From NCBI GenBank assembly GCA_007115705.1, contig QXEO01000239.1, positions 751,688 through 815,687 on the forward strand: 64,000 nt of DNA, in the 5' to 3' direction. The notes under the pieces were generated by a model that was not told where the DNA came from, did not search any database, and saw only the letters and a list, made by a program, of their open reading frames with translations. The position numbers were made by a program, and so were the translations under genes. Position 1 is the stretch's first letter, and each line of letters opens with the position of its first letter. Of the stretch, positions 34,220 to 44,810 are shown one piece after another. This DNA is from Dactylis glomerata (lineage: Eukaryota > Streptophyta > Magnoliopsida > Poales > Poaceae).

Positions 34220-35000
34220 CTATTTCTATTCCCACTTCCATTCAACCAAGCCTGATATTTCCTTTTTGTTTTTGTGAAAATTGCTCGGTCTTAAATGTGA
34301 GAAAGCATGTTAATCATTGACGCGTCATTGAGGAAATTTCATCCACCCAAAAGCCTGATATTTTCCTTATGTCTTCATAATGGACGCTTGAGCCGACCAT
34401 GCAGGCGGCTAGCATCATTGTCATGGATATAAACAAAATCTCAATGGAATAATTGGTAGACCAAAATCGAAAGTGTTGTAAAGGGTGACCTTATCTTTAG
34501 AATCATAGTGGCTGGATATACGGGACCGGGGTAGACACTAGACAGGGTAGAGCAACAAGGCTAACAATCTTGCTGGAGATGAAGCTAGACAAAGCGTGCA
34601 CACACACTGACAAACAGAGAGCAGAGCATCGTCGTACGTCGCGCGCGGGAGCAACGCAAGAGACCGGATTCCATCCTTGGATCCACCGATTCACCTCGCC
34701 TCCTTACCACTCTCGGCAGCTTTGATCCTTGGCTTGCTCCGGCCGAGGAAGCAAGCCGGCCCGATGGAGTAACTAACCGCGGATACTTGCCGCCTCCCTG
34801 CTCCTTCCTCCCCCCATGGCACTTGCCGCCGTGCCGCCATGCCCTGCACCTCAAGCAAAGTGGCGCCGCGGCCCTCCTCTAATGCCCGTCCCCTTCACGG
34901 CTACAGCCCCCTCCTCCTCCTATTCCTCCGGCCGTTGCGTGCGCAGCCTGCCTCCACCTCCTCCTCCTCCTCCTCCTCATCGGCGCGCCGGAGCAAGATC
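34220..35000 (+). promoter_or_regulatory. Upstream region and 5' leader of the GH17 gene
   Basis: About 780 bp between transposon H2 and the coding start. GC content rises sharply after about 34600. A TATAAAC at 34428-34434 is the only TATA-like sequence I noticed and is far from the ATG, so the true promoter is uncertain. An ATG at 34839 is in frame with exon 1 and would add 54 residues. An ATG at 34816 is in another frame. Confidence 0.35.
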
Positions 35001-36297
35001 ATGGCGGTGATTCCGCGGGGCCGGCCCGGTACCAGCCTCGGCCACCGCCGGCCGATGCTCCTGCTCCTCCTGTTCTGCTGCCTCCTCCTCGCCTTCTTCC
35101 CCTGCCGCGGTACGTGCACCTGTCCAATCAATCATGACGAGCAGAGCAGCAAGGTAGTATGCAAATAAAGCTGATTCTTGATTTGTGGTTGCAGCGTCAG
35201 CGGCGTTCCACTCGTTCGTGGGGACGTACGGGGTGAACTACGGGCAGATCGCGGACAACCTGCCGACGCCGCCGGAGGTGGTTCGGCTGCTCCAGATGGC
35301 CAAGATCAAGAACGTCCGGATCTTCGACTCCAACCCCAAGATCCTGGACGCGTTCCGCAACTCCGGCCTGAACCTGGCCATCGCCATCCCCAACGGCTTG
35401 GTCAAGGACATCTCGGCGAACCCGGCCAAGGCCATGGACTGGGTGAACGAGAACGTGCAGCCCTACTACCCGTCCACCCGCATCGTGGCCATCATCGTGG
35501 GCAACGAGATCCTGGGCGGAGCGGACTCGGGCCTCGCCGAGGCGCTCATCGGCGCCGTCGTCAACGTCCACGACGCGCTCAAGGCCCTCCGCCTCTCCCG
35601 GACCATCGAGGTGAACACGCCGCACTCGGAGGCCGTCTTCGGCAGCTCCTACCCGCCCTCCAACGGCACTTTCCGCCCGGACCTCATGGTGTACCTCAAC
35701 CCCCTCCTCAACTTCTTCTCCAAGACCGGCGCGCCATTCTACGTCAACGCCTACCCGTTCCTCGCCTACATGAGCGACCCGGAGCACATCGACGTCAAGT
35801 ACGCGCTCATGGAGCCCAACGCCGGCATCCTCGACCCCAAGACCAACCTCCACTACGACAACATGTTCGAGGCGCAGCTCGACGCCACCTACTCCGCGCT
35901 CGAGGCCGCCGGGTACCCGGACATGGAGGTGCGCGTGTCGGAGACCGGGTGGGCCTCCGAGGGGGACGCGTCGGAGACGGCGGCGACGCTGGAGAACGCT
36001 CGGACCTACAACTTCAACCTCAGGAAGAGGCTGTTCCTGAGGAAGGGGACGCCCTACAGGCCCAAGCGGGTGGTCAAGGCATTCATCTTCGCGCTGTTCA
36101 ACGAGGACCAAAAGACCGGCCCCGGCAGCGAGCGCCACTTCGGGCTGTTCAAGCCCGACGGCAGCGTCTCCCTCGACATCGGATTCAAGGGCCTCAGGTC
36201 GTCGTCATCGTCGCTGCTCAGCGAGCATCGAGCCAAGATCCTGCGATACTTCTCGGCTGCGGCGCTTACATTCATTTTCCTAGCTTTAGCAGCATGA
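35001..36297 (+). CDS. Glucan endo-1,3-beta-glucosidase (GH17), secreted, GPI-anchor type
   Basis: Two exons, 35001-35109 and 35195-36297, joined over an 85-bp GT..AG intron, encode 403 residues. A hydrophobic stretch (about 19-34) ends at an ASA site near 37-39, a signal peptide. Mature GH17 starts TYGVNYG (47-53). The acid/base Glu is in VGNE (E141) and the nucleophile Glu in VSETGW (E286). No X8 domain follows. The C-terminus is a Ser-rich spacer (372-376), a short basic segment and a hydrophobic tail (388-403), as in GPI-anchored members. Such enzymes hydrolyse beta-1,3-glucan (callose) at the cell wall and plasmodesmata or in defence. I chose the 35001 ATG because it places the signal peptide near the N-terminus and has A at -3 and G at +4; the in-frame ATG at 34839 is the alternative. 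The third codon position is very GC-rich, unlike the surroundings. Antisense LINE sequence starts right after the stop. Confidence 0.93.
35110..35194 (+). other. Intron of the GH17 gene
   Basis: 85 bp, beginning GTACGT and ending TTGCAG, splitting the codon for Ala37. An intron just after the signal peptide is common in plant GH17 genes. Confidence 0.88.
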
Positions 36298-39200
36298 TTA
36301 ACATTGACTACAGGAAGATTCATTAGCAGGCTGAAGCCATTCCTTGAAACTTTGAACATGCTTCTTCTTCATTCTATGAGCAACCATTCTCAATTCTTGA
36401 ATAAAGAATCCCCTCCAATTCCTGAAAGTTGGAGCTTGATTGTTGAATATCTTATTATTCCTTATCATCCAAATGCTCCAGGCAGCTAGGATAATTATTT
36501 CTGAGGAGAAAGGAACATTTAGCTTTATTCTCACATTAGCAAAAGCTTCTAGAACTGACAGATTTCTATCTCTTGTTGGACAAATGAAGTCCCAACATTC
36601 CTGAGAGAAGGAGCAATTCCAAAACAGGTGTACCAAGGTTTCTTCACTGCTCTGTTGACAAAGCTCACAAGAGTATGAAGGAATATGAAAGTTCTTTCTG
36701 CCCAGTAAGTTTCTTGTGTTTAACCTGTCAAGAAGGAGCAACCAAAAGAAGAACTTATGGTGAGATCGATAGGAGGATTTCCATGTCCAAGCAAAATGAG
36801 GTGGGGCAGGTTGATGTCCACTCAGAACTTTGTATGCTTTATTACAATGAAATGTTTGGCTGCCCAGATATAGCTCCATGAATCCACATTGCCTTGATCA
36901 ATTGTCAAGACAGCAGAGTTGCAAATCTCTTCCAAAACAACAAATTCAGCATGGGCCTCCTGAGAGAGAGGCAGGTGGAAAAGGTCTTCAAGAAATTCTG
37001 CATTTACTACATCTCGAACAGTTGCTCTTGTATTCTTTGCAAAGGACAGAAGGTGAGGAAGCCTATGATGTATGCACTGATCCCTCCATAGATCTGTCCA
37101 AAAATTCACTGAATTGCCATCACCCAAATTACATCTTGCCATTCCTTTGAAATAATCAATGAGCTTAATATGAGATTTCCACCAGAATGAACCAATCAAT
37201 TGTTCAGGAACTGAGCCATCACTATAATAAGTACTCCAGATGGGGTTAACCCAGGGAATGTCATGCTTATTATAGAATTTGTGGAGATTTTTCAATAGCA
37301 GAGCTTTATTTTGGATAGTTAAGTTTAAAACTCCCAAACCACCTTGCTCTTTTGGTCTGTAAATTAAAGCAACTCATGTAAGAAATGGGCAGTGATGCCA
37401 AAACTGATTTTACCATCTGTAGCTTCCCACCATAATTGAGAAAGTCTGCAATTCCATAAAGCCTTTTTTCCACTCTAACAACTAGAGGAATGAAATGTTC
37501 AAGAGTGGGCTTTGTAATTCCCAAGGGTAAACCCAGGTATGTGAAAGGGAAGCTCCCTCTTTGACAGTTAACTGTATTCACAAAGTGAGAGAGCCTTGAA
37601 TCATCCATGTTGATTGGAGTCATACAAGATTTGCTGTAATTGACTTTCAGACCAGTTGACTCAGCAAAAGTATGAAGTAAAGATTTCAGACAGAGGAGTT
37701 GGTTTGCATCAGCCTTCATAATCACCAATGTATCATTAGCATACTGAATTATTGGAAAGTCTGGACATGCTTGACTAGGGATGGGTGGGGCAACTAATCC
37801 TTGAGCCATTGCTTCATTCATGATTGACTGGAGAAGATCTGCAGCAAGAACAAAAAGGAGTGGAGACAAAGGGTCTCCTTGCCTTACACCTCTTTTGCAA
37901 TAGAATTTTTTCCCAGGTACACCATTTAATAAGACAGCAGAAGTTCTTGTGCTTAAAATCATACTGATCCAGTTAATCCACTTCTCCCCAAATCCTCTTG
38001 CCTTTAAAACTTCAGTTATAGTACAATGCTCAATTTTATCAAAGGCCTTCTCAAAATCTAGTTTGAAAACCAGAATTGCTTCTTTTGACTTGTGACACTG
38101 AAAAAGATATTCAAGTGCCCATCTAAGACAATCTTGAATTGACTTGCTTTTGAGGAAACCATACTGGTTTTTGTGCACTAACTTTAGAATAATTCTCTGT
38201 AATCTGTTTGCCAAGAGCTTTGTAATAATTTTCAGAACACTATTCAGCAATGATATAGGCCTAAAATCATTTGGAGTGGAGGGGCTGTCTATTTTAGGCA
38301 CCAGGGTGATGTAAGAGGAATTTATACTTTCCAGAGAAACATTGCCATTGTAGAAATCCTTAATCAAATTCTTTATATCTTTTCCAATAATACTCCAGCA
38401 ATTCTTTATGAATTCATTATTAAATCCATCTGGACCAGGAGACTTTTCATTTGGCAGTTCCTTGACAACATCCTCAATTTCCTTTTCAGAGAATGGAATT
38501 TCAAGTTCATTCTTAGAATCTTCATCCATTCCTTCACCAATTAACTCAGACAAGTTAAAATGCATATCTGGTTTATCAGATGTTCCCATTCTGTCCTTGA
38601 AAGCATTCCAAAGAATGGAGGCTTTTCCATCATGATCAGATATTTCAGCCAAGTCTTGATTTGTAAGCATAGAAATGTGATTGTGCCTATAATTGATTGT
38701 TGCTCTGGTGTGGAAGAATTTTGTGTTTTCATCTCCCAATTTGACCCATCTAATTTTCCCTCTTTGTTTCCAGTAAGCTTTTTGATTCTGCAAAAGGGTA
38801 ATGATAAGGTCCTTGAGAAGATCTCTTAAATTCCATTCCTGTAGAGTACGAGTTCTCATTTCCTCAATTTGGTCCAGGAGCTCAATGACTTTATTTATCT
38901 TTCCAATCTGCTGCTTTAGACAAGGCAAGTTTTTAGCCCAATGCTTTAGTCCTCTTCTTAGGTTTTTCAACTTTGCATTTATCTTTTTAGCACTATCAGT
39001 AAAACCAACTGGGATATTCCAAATATTCTGAACTATATCCTTGAAATCACTGTGCTGAAGCCAGTAATTCTCAAACTTGAATAATTGAGCTTTGGGGATC
39101 TTTGTACCAATTGATATAACACATGGTACATGGTCTGAAGTTGGCCTTGACAGAGGGTACACAATAATTGATGGATATGAAAGTGTCCAAGAACCTGAAG

Positions 39201-39941
39201 TAAAGAACCAATCCAATCTTTCCAGTAGAGGGTCTTGTTCCATTCCATATTACTCCAGGTAAATTGTCTTCCTTTGAGTGGAAGTTCCACAAGGCCTAGA
39301 GAACTTGTAGCATCATTAAATAACAACATATCATTGATGTCCCCACCTGGCTTATTCCTATCTGAGGGTTTTCTGGTGAAATTGAAATCACCAAGAACAA
39401 TCCAATCCAAATTATCAGGCATGTCAATATTTGTGAACCAATCCAGAAATAAAGCCTTTCTCTCAAACTGACAAGGCCCATAAATATTTTTCAAAATCCA
39501 AGATTCATTGGAGAGCAAGCTCTTAAAATTAATTGATAAAGAAAATTCATTTTGGAAAGTAATTTCCCCAGAGAAAAGACTTCCATTCCAAATCACAATA
39601 ATTCCACCAGAAGATCCCACAGAAGGCAAATATTCAAATTTGTTGAATTTCTTTGGGCAAATTTTCTTGATATAATCTAAGTCAAAGAATTCTCTCTTTG
39701 TTTCTTGCAGGCAAATGATGTCACAGCCAGATTCATCAATCTTATTGGAAAGTGCAAGCCATTTTTTCTCAGAATTAATTCCCCTGAGATTCCAAATTAA
39801 TATTTTCCATAATCTATTTTTATCCATGAGAAACTCTGGAGGGGTGAAACATAATTTGAGTGCAAGAAGATATACACTCAATTTCATCAGCCAAAAGCAT
39901 ATAAATGCAAGACATATAATTATGTATCTCACAGCCAACAT
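36298..39941 (-). pseudogene. LINE ORF2: endonuclease, reverse transcriptase, zf-RVT
   Basis: The endonuclease block (about 39820-39033) shows ILIWNLRGI, CLQETKREF, GDFNFTRKPSDRN and GRQFTWSN. After a frameshift near 39235, reverse transcriptase (39243-37306) shows EKSPGPDGF, FKLDFEKAFDKIEH and RQGDPLSP. Its catalytic box is YAND instead of YADD (codon 37735-37737). A deletion near 37350 removes the segment before EQGGLGVLNL. The last block (36822-36298) has the zf-RVT pattern CELCQQSSEETLVHLFWNC. The active-site change, frameshifts and deletion make it non-functional. Confidence 0.85.
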
Positions 39942-39981
39942 ATATAGGTATCAGTCTCAGCAAAGTAACTGGCATCATTAG
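36298..39981 (-). mobile_element. L1-type LINE (L2), main part, minus strand
   Basis: A LINE whose ORF2 stop codon (36298-36300, minus strand) directly follows the GH17 stop codon. No 3' untranslated sequence or A-run is visible, so the 3' end has been lost. The 5' side is interrupted by Sirevirus-like element D at 39982, and the LINE resumes at 51068. Confidence 0.82.
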
Positions 39982-41021
39982 TGAAAGAGCATGGAGCCCC
40001 CATGTGTGGTTTTGGTAATTAATAACAATCCCTATGGACTAAGGGTTGCATTGAGTTATATTTGTAGGACTCGTCCATAGACAATGCTTGAACCATTTGT
40101 TGGCTTCAAGGTTGTAAGAAGGATCAAATGAAGAACTTGAAGTGTTGACCAAGGTGTTATTCAAGGAGTGATCTAAAGTCGGTCATAAGAGAGTTGAGCC
40201 TATATCAAGTGTGTCTTGAAGAATAATATTGAGTGAGCTCTCATGTGAATCTTCAAGACATTATCATTGTGGAGAAAGAAGAAGTGATTCGATAATTGAT
40301 CAAGCCGAAGCGCAAGTTCAAGATGGAATCTAGAAGAGATCATATGCTTGAACCTTGCCACATATATTGTGATCATGGATATGTGAAGATATGCTTGAAG
40401 AGAGTCTTTCCCATAGTGGTGTATGGGGGAGCAATTCGCAAGACTTCACCAAGCAATCAAGATCAAGAAAGGTGTTCCAACTTGAGGAAGACAAGACGGT
40501 CATAATCTAGCTCAAGTGGAATGCACAAGGAAAAGGTATGTTCTTGATAGGGTTTCTTTCTTACCGGTCTCATAGTGTTAGTTGTGAGACCGGGTTATAG
40601 GATCGGTAGCCGTACTATCAAGAGGGGCTCTCAAGTGAGTAACTTAGTCGTATCGTTCGGAGAGAGCTCAAACCTTTGCATTCTTGGCATCATCTTTCTT
40701 GGTTCTTATTTGGCTTTTATCCATGTGAGGTTCTAGAGCTTGTGGTTATTTCCATGACAAGCTCTAGCTCATCAAAAACGGATTTTGCATGAAACACTTA
40801 TTGAGTTTTTGGTGTTTGGAGGTTTTACCGGTTCGTCTTTGAAGAGAGGTCAAACCTCTCATCATTTGGTTTTATCCTCCCTTGTTGGACTATGATGTTT
40901 CTATGCATATACTTGTAGAGCTCGTTGTCGTGATTCCAACGAGCCCAAGATCATCAAAAACGGAGTCCGGATGCTCAAGTTATGGTCGTTTTGGTTTCAG
41001 CTGTTTCTGCCTTTTCCAGGG

Positions 41022-41271
41022 CCGGAGACTCCGGCCTCGTAGGGCCGGAGACTCCGGCCCAAAATGTGTTTTCGCCGTTTTTCGTCCGGAGATTTGGCCC
41101 GGAACCTCCGGGTACTTTTCTAGGTCAAAGTCTCCGGCCCTCAGGGACCGGAGACTCCGGCCCAAGTCTCCGGACCTCGAAAACTCGAGGTGTCGCTCAG
41201 CGCAGAGATGGGGGCGGAGGCTTTTTAGCCCATGCCCGGAGTCTCCGCCCTCCTAAGGCCGGAGACTCCGG
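41022..41271 (+). promoter_or_regulatory. Palindrome cluster in the 5' LTR of D
   Basis: Exact CCGGAGACTCCGG at 41022-41034, 41045-41057, 41148-41160 and 41259-41271, with half-sites such as AGTCTCCGG between. The cluster ends 38 bp before the TATA box, so a role in transcription or chromatin is plausible. Palindromic repeats have been described in LTRs of Sireviruses. Function here is inference. Confidence 0.6.
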
Positions 41272-41309
41272 AGAAAGTGGCCTGCAACGGCTAGTTTCGT
41301 GGGGAGACC

Positions 41310-41317
41310 TATAAAAG
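41310..41317 (+). promoter_or_regulatory. TATA box in the 5' LTR of D
   Basis: TATAAAAG preceded by CAACGGCTAGTTTCGTGG, a block also present before the TATA box of element E. The copy in the 3' LTR is at 49984-49991. Confidence 0.6.
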
Positions 41318-42394
41318 GCCCCCTTCTTCCTCCTTGGGCTGGTGGCTACTCTCTCTCTCTCTCCTCCATTGTTGACCTTGAGTAGCTTGCTCTCCCTCTC
41401 CATTCCTCCCATGTTTCTTGAATCTTTTTGAGGGAAAAGTGAGAGGAGATCTAGATCTATCTTTCCACCAATCAATATCTTCTCTAAGTGAGGGGAACCT
41501 TGTGGATTTGGATCTTGGAGTTCTTGGTGATTCTCCTCCTTTGTTCTTCCTCTCTTATTCCCACATAAGCATTAGTTGCTTTGTTGGAATTTGAGAGTGA
41601 AGAATTTGAGCACTTGTGTTCTTGCCATTGCATCGGTTGCATCGGTTTGAGTTCTCCTCGGAGATTCGGTAAGTGGAAGTTGTGAGCTTATTACTCTTGG
41701 GTTCTTGGAACCCTAGACGGCTTAGTGGCCTTTGTGGCTTTTACTTGGGGCCTCCAATTAAGTTGTGGAGTTTCCCCAACCTTTGTGGTGCCTTTGTGGC
41801 GATTCTTGGGAGCCTCCAATTAAGTTGTGGAGATTGCCCCAAGCTTGTACGGGTTCGGTGACCGCCCTCAAGTGTCCCATAGTGGATCGTGACATCTTGC
41901 TTTGTGCGAGAGCGCGAGGAGAATAAGGTGAGCCTTTGTGGCATTTGGTGTGTAGCGTGCCTCCGCATCTTGAGGTGAGCCTTTGTGGCATTTGGTGAGC
42001 ATTGTGCTACCACATCTCAAGGTGAGGCCTTTGTGGTGTTCGGAGTGCATTAAGCCGCCACACCTCTCCAACAGAGACTAGCTTCCTTTGGAAGTGAACT
42101 TCGGGATACATCTTCATCTCCTTCGTGCTTCGGTAACTCTTATCCGAGCTCCACTACTTATGCAATTTACATTTGTGATAGCCATCGTGCTTGAAGTTAT
42201 ATATCTTGCTATAACCTTGCTACTTGTCTTGCTTAGCATAAGTTGTTCGTACACATAGGTGAGCCTAGTTTATTAGGTTTTGTAAGCTTGTCAAATTAAA
42301 CGTTAGTTTATTTCCGCATTTGTACAAGCCTTTCGTAAAAGTTTTAATCGCCTATTCACCCCCCCCCTCTAGGCGACATCCGTGTCCTTTCAAT

Positions 42395-42406
42395 TGGTAT
42401 CAGAGC
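42395..42406 (+). other. Primer binding site of element D (initiator tRNA-Met)
   Basis: TGGTATCAGAGC, two bases after the LTR end. Confidence 0.92.
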
Positions 42407-42443
42407 TAAGTCTCTCATTTTAGGCTTCACCGCCTTGAGAGCA

Positions 42444-44810
42444 ATGATGTCGGCTGGGGGATTAGTGCACAATGACACTTTTATATTCAATGGCACAAAT
42501 TATGATACTTGGAGAATTCGCATGCTTAATCATTTTCGGGTCATGGACCCAAATATAGAGCGAATTGTAGATATGGGTTTTTCTCCTCCTAAGGATCCCA
42601 CAAATCTATCTTTAGAGGATGAGAAGAACTCTTATCTCAATGCTCAAGCTATTAATGTATTATCCAATGTTGTGAGCATTGTAGTTGTGACGTCCATTAT
42701 GCCTTTTCGGAATGCTCATGAGTTATGGACAAAGCTTCAAGAAAAATATGATGTGTCCAAGTTTATTGAGGATGAGTGTATTCCTTCCACTTCCGGCCGT
42801 GATGAACTTTCTTCCACTTCACCGATGTGTGGCAAGACACAAGGTAATGACATGGTGAGTGGTGATGGAAATTGCAATGTTGATAGTGAGCTTTCTTTTG
42901 ATAATCATTCATCTCGATCTCATTGCAATGCTTCATCTTTGGACTTTAACACTTCTAGCACCATAAATGCTTTACATGCTTGTGTTAGTCCTTGCATATC
43001 ATGTGTAAATTGCTTAAATAAATCTCATGATGATATGCTTGTTCTGTCTAGTGGCCATGATAAAAATGCCTCTATTTCCTCTAGTCTTTGTGTGGCTAAC
43101 AATGTAGAGGAAACCGGAGATTCTATTGTCCAAGACAAAGTTGTGATTGGAGCATCAAGTAATTCATCCTCATCATCATCTCTCGGTTCCCACATCTGTC
43201 TTATGGCTAGGGATTCAAAGGTAACTCCTTCTTTGGAACCCACTATATCTAGTGATCATGAAGAAGAGGATGATTATGTTGCCTCTTTAAAAAAGAAGGG
43301 AGAAATAGTCTTTCATGCTATTGGTAAGAACAAAATTGCTTGCTCTAACTTCGTTCATATTTTGGTTGCTGCTATTGAGAGCCAGAAAATTATTGTTGAG
43401 CTTCAATCTCATGACGAAGAGCAATAAGAAACTATTGAGAATCTTCATAGTCTTGCCAATGATTTTAAAAAGACTCTTTTAAAAGAACAAAGCACCAACA
43501 AAGCTCTTGAGGAGAATTTTGCTCTAGAATTGTATAGAGTAAAGGAAACCCATGATAGAGCTCTTGAGGTGGCAAATTATTTAAAATTAAAAAATGATAA
43601 GCTTGTTTTTGTTAATGCTAAACTTCTTGAGGATGTTGAGCACCTCAAAAATGTCTCTAGGGACATTGAGAGTGTGCTCACCAAACTCACCGAGTCACAT
43701 GAGCAACTAAAAGCTTCTTATTTAAAAGAGTGTTCCAAGTTGCCTTCTCCTCTTTCGGTTAATCATGATGCTTGTGCTACTAACTCTACTTCTTGTGAGG
43801 CATCTATCTTGAAGGAGAATGTTGAGCTAAGGGCTCAACTTGAGTTGCTAACTAGCAAGTATGGGATATTGGAAGAAAGTCATGAAAAGCTATCTAGCTC
43901 TAATGAGGATCTTCTAGTGTCCCATGCTCGCCTAAAGTTAGCTTATGAGGATATGTCTACAAAGGTAACATCTTGTGAACCTCATGTGATCACTAGCACT
44001 ACTTCCCAAAATGCTATATTGCCATGTGCTAGTCCTCGTAATTCATCCACTCATACTATTGCTACATCTTGTGATGAATTACTCTCCTTGCCTTGTTGCT
44101 CCAACAATATAGCTTCTACTTCCTCTAGTACTTGTGTTGTAACTAACCATGTAGAGGAAATTAAAGAGCTCGAGGCCCAAGTCACTTTGTTGAAGAAAGA
44201 CTTGGTAAAAAGTCATGAAGGGAAGTCCAAACTTGACAAGATGTTGAGTGCGCAAAAATCCCCCAATGACAAGAGTGGACTTGGATTTATCTCCAACAAT
44301 AAGAAGAAGTCCAAACTCTTCAAGAAGAAGAAGGGCCAAGAGCAAGTCAAGGATCTGGCCAAGATTGTTTGCTTCAAGTGCAAAATTGAAGGGCATCATG
44401 TTAGGTCTTGCCCATTGAAGAAGAAGCATCTAAGTGAGAAGCAACAAGGGAAGCGACCTCAAGCTCAAACTCAAGTCCTTCCTCAAGAGGAAGAAAAGCT
44501 ACCTCCTAAGAAGAATCAACCCAATGCTCCCATTGTGGAGAAATCAAATGAGAAGAAAGGAAAGATAAGATCTTGCTACATATGCCGTGAGAAGGGTCAT
44601 CTTTCTTCTATATGCTCTATTGGTAACTCATCCAACCCTATCATAATCGATGATGCTTATTCACTTTGCAAGGATAAGGTTGGAAATGTGTTTGCCAAAT
44701 TTGTTGGTACTCAAAGTGGTGTCAAGAAAAGAACCATTTGGGTTGCCAAACCTATTGTGTCTAACCTCTTAGGACCCAACTTGGTTGGGGACCAACAAGC
44801 CAAAACTTGA
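42444..44810 (+). pseudogene. Sirevirus-like gag with one in-frame stop
   Basis: A single 788-codon frame from ATG 42444 to TGA at 44808-44810, broken only by TAA at 43425-43427 (codon 328). The N-terminus (FNGTNYDTWRIRMLNHF) is of the Copia gag type. The middle is Ser/Asn-rich. A long, probably coiled-coil region follows the stop. Near the C-terminus are two zinc knuckles, CFKCKIEGHHVRSC (from residue 643) and CYICREKGHLSSIC (from 711). Gag would package element RNA. The stop separates the N-terminal domain from the RNA-binding part. No protease or other pol domain follows. Confidence 0.8.

Larger units (their letters stand above)
39982..42392 (+). repeat. 5' LTR of element D
   Basis: 2411 bp, starting TGAAAGAGCATGG and ending CCTTTCA. 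It carries four exact CCGGAGACTCCGG palindromes upstream of a TATA box and a C-run (42360-42367) near the end. Confidence 0.92.

Noticed and set aside
35197..36138. Long minus-strand ORF of 313 codons opposite the GH17 exon
   Set aside because: It is the complement of a very GC-rich coding exon, has a low-complexity V/R/G/E composition and no domain. The plus-strand frame has all GH17 motifs.
35178..36326. 382-codon plus-strand ORF in another frame of the GH17 exon
   Set aside because: Arg/Pro/Gly-rich shadow of the real frame caused by high GC. It also reads through the intron acceptor.
41022..41271. CCGGAGACTCCGG repeats as a possible CRISPR-like array
   Set aside because: The units are 13-bp palindromes with irregular spacing inside an LTR of a plant element. 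There are no uniform spacers and no cas genes.
40882..41314. ORFs of 124 and 110 codons in the LTR of D, repeated at 49556-49988
   Set aside because: They recur only because the LTR is duplicated. They overlap in different frames across the palindrome cluster and carry no domain.
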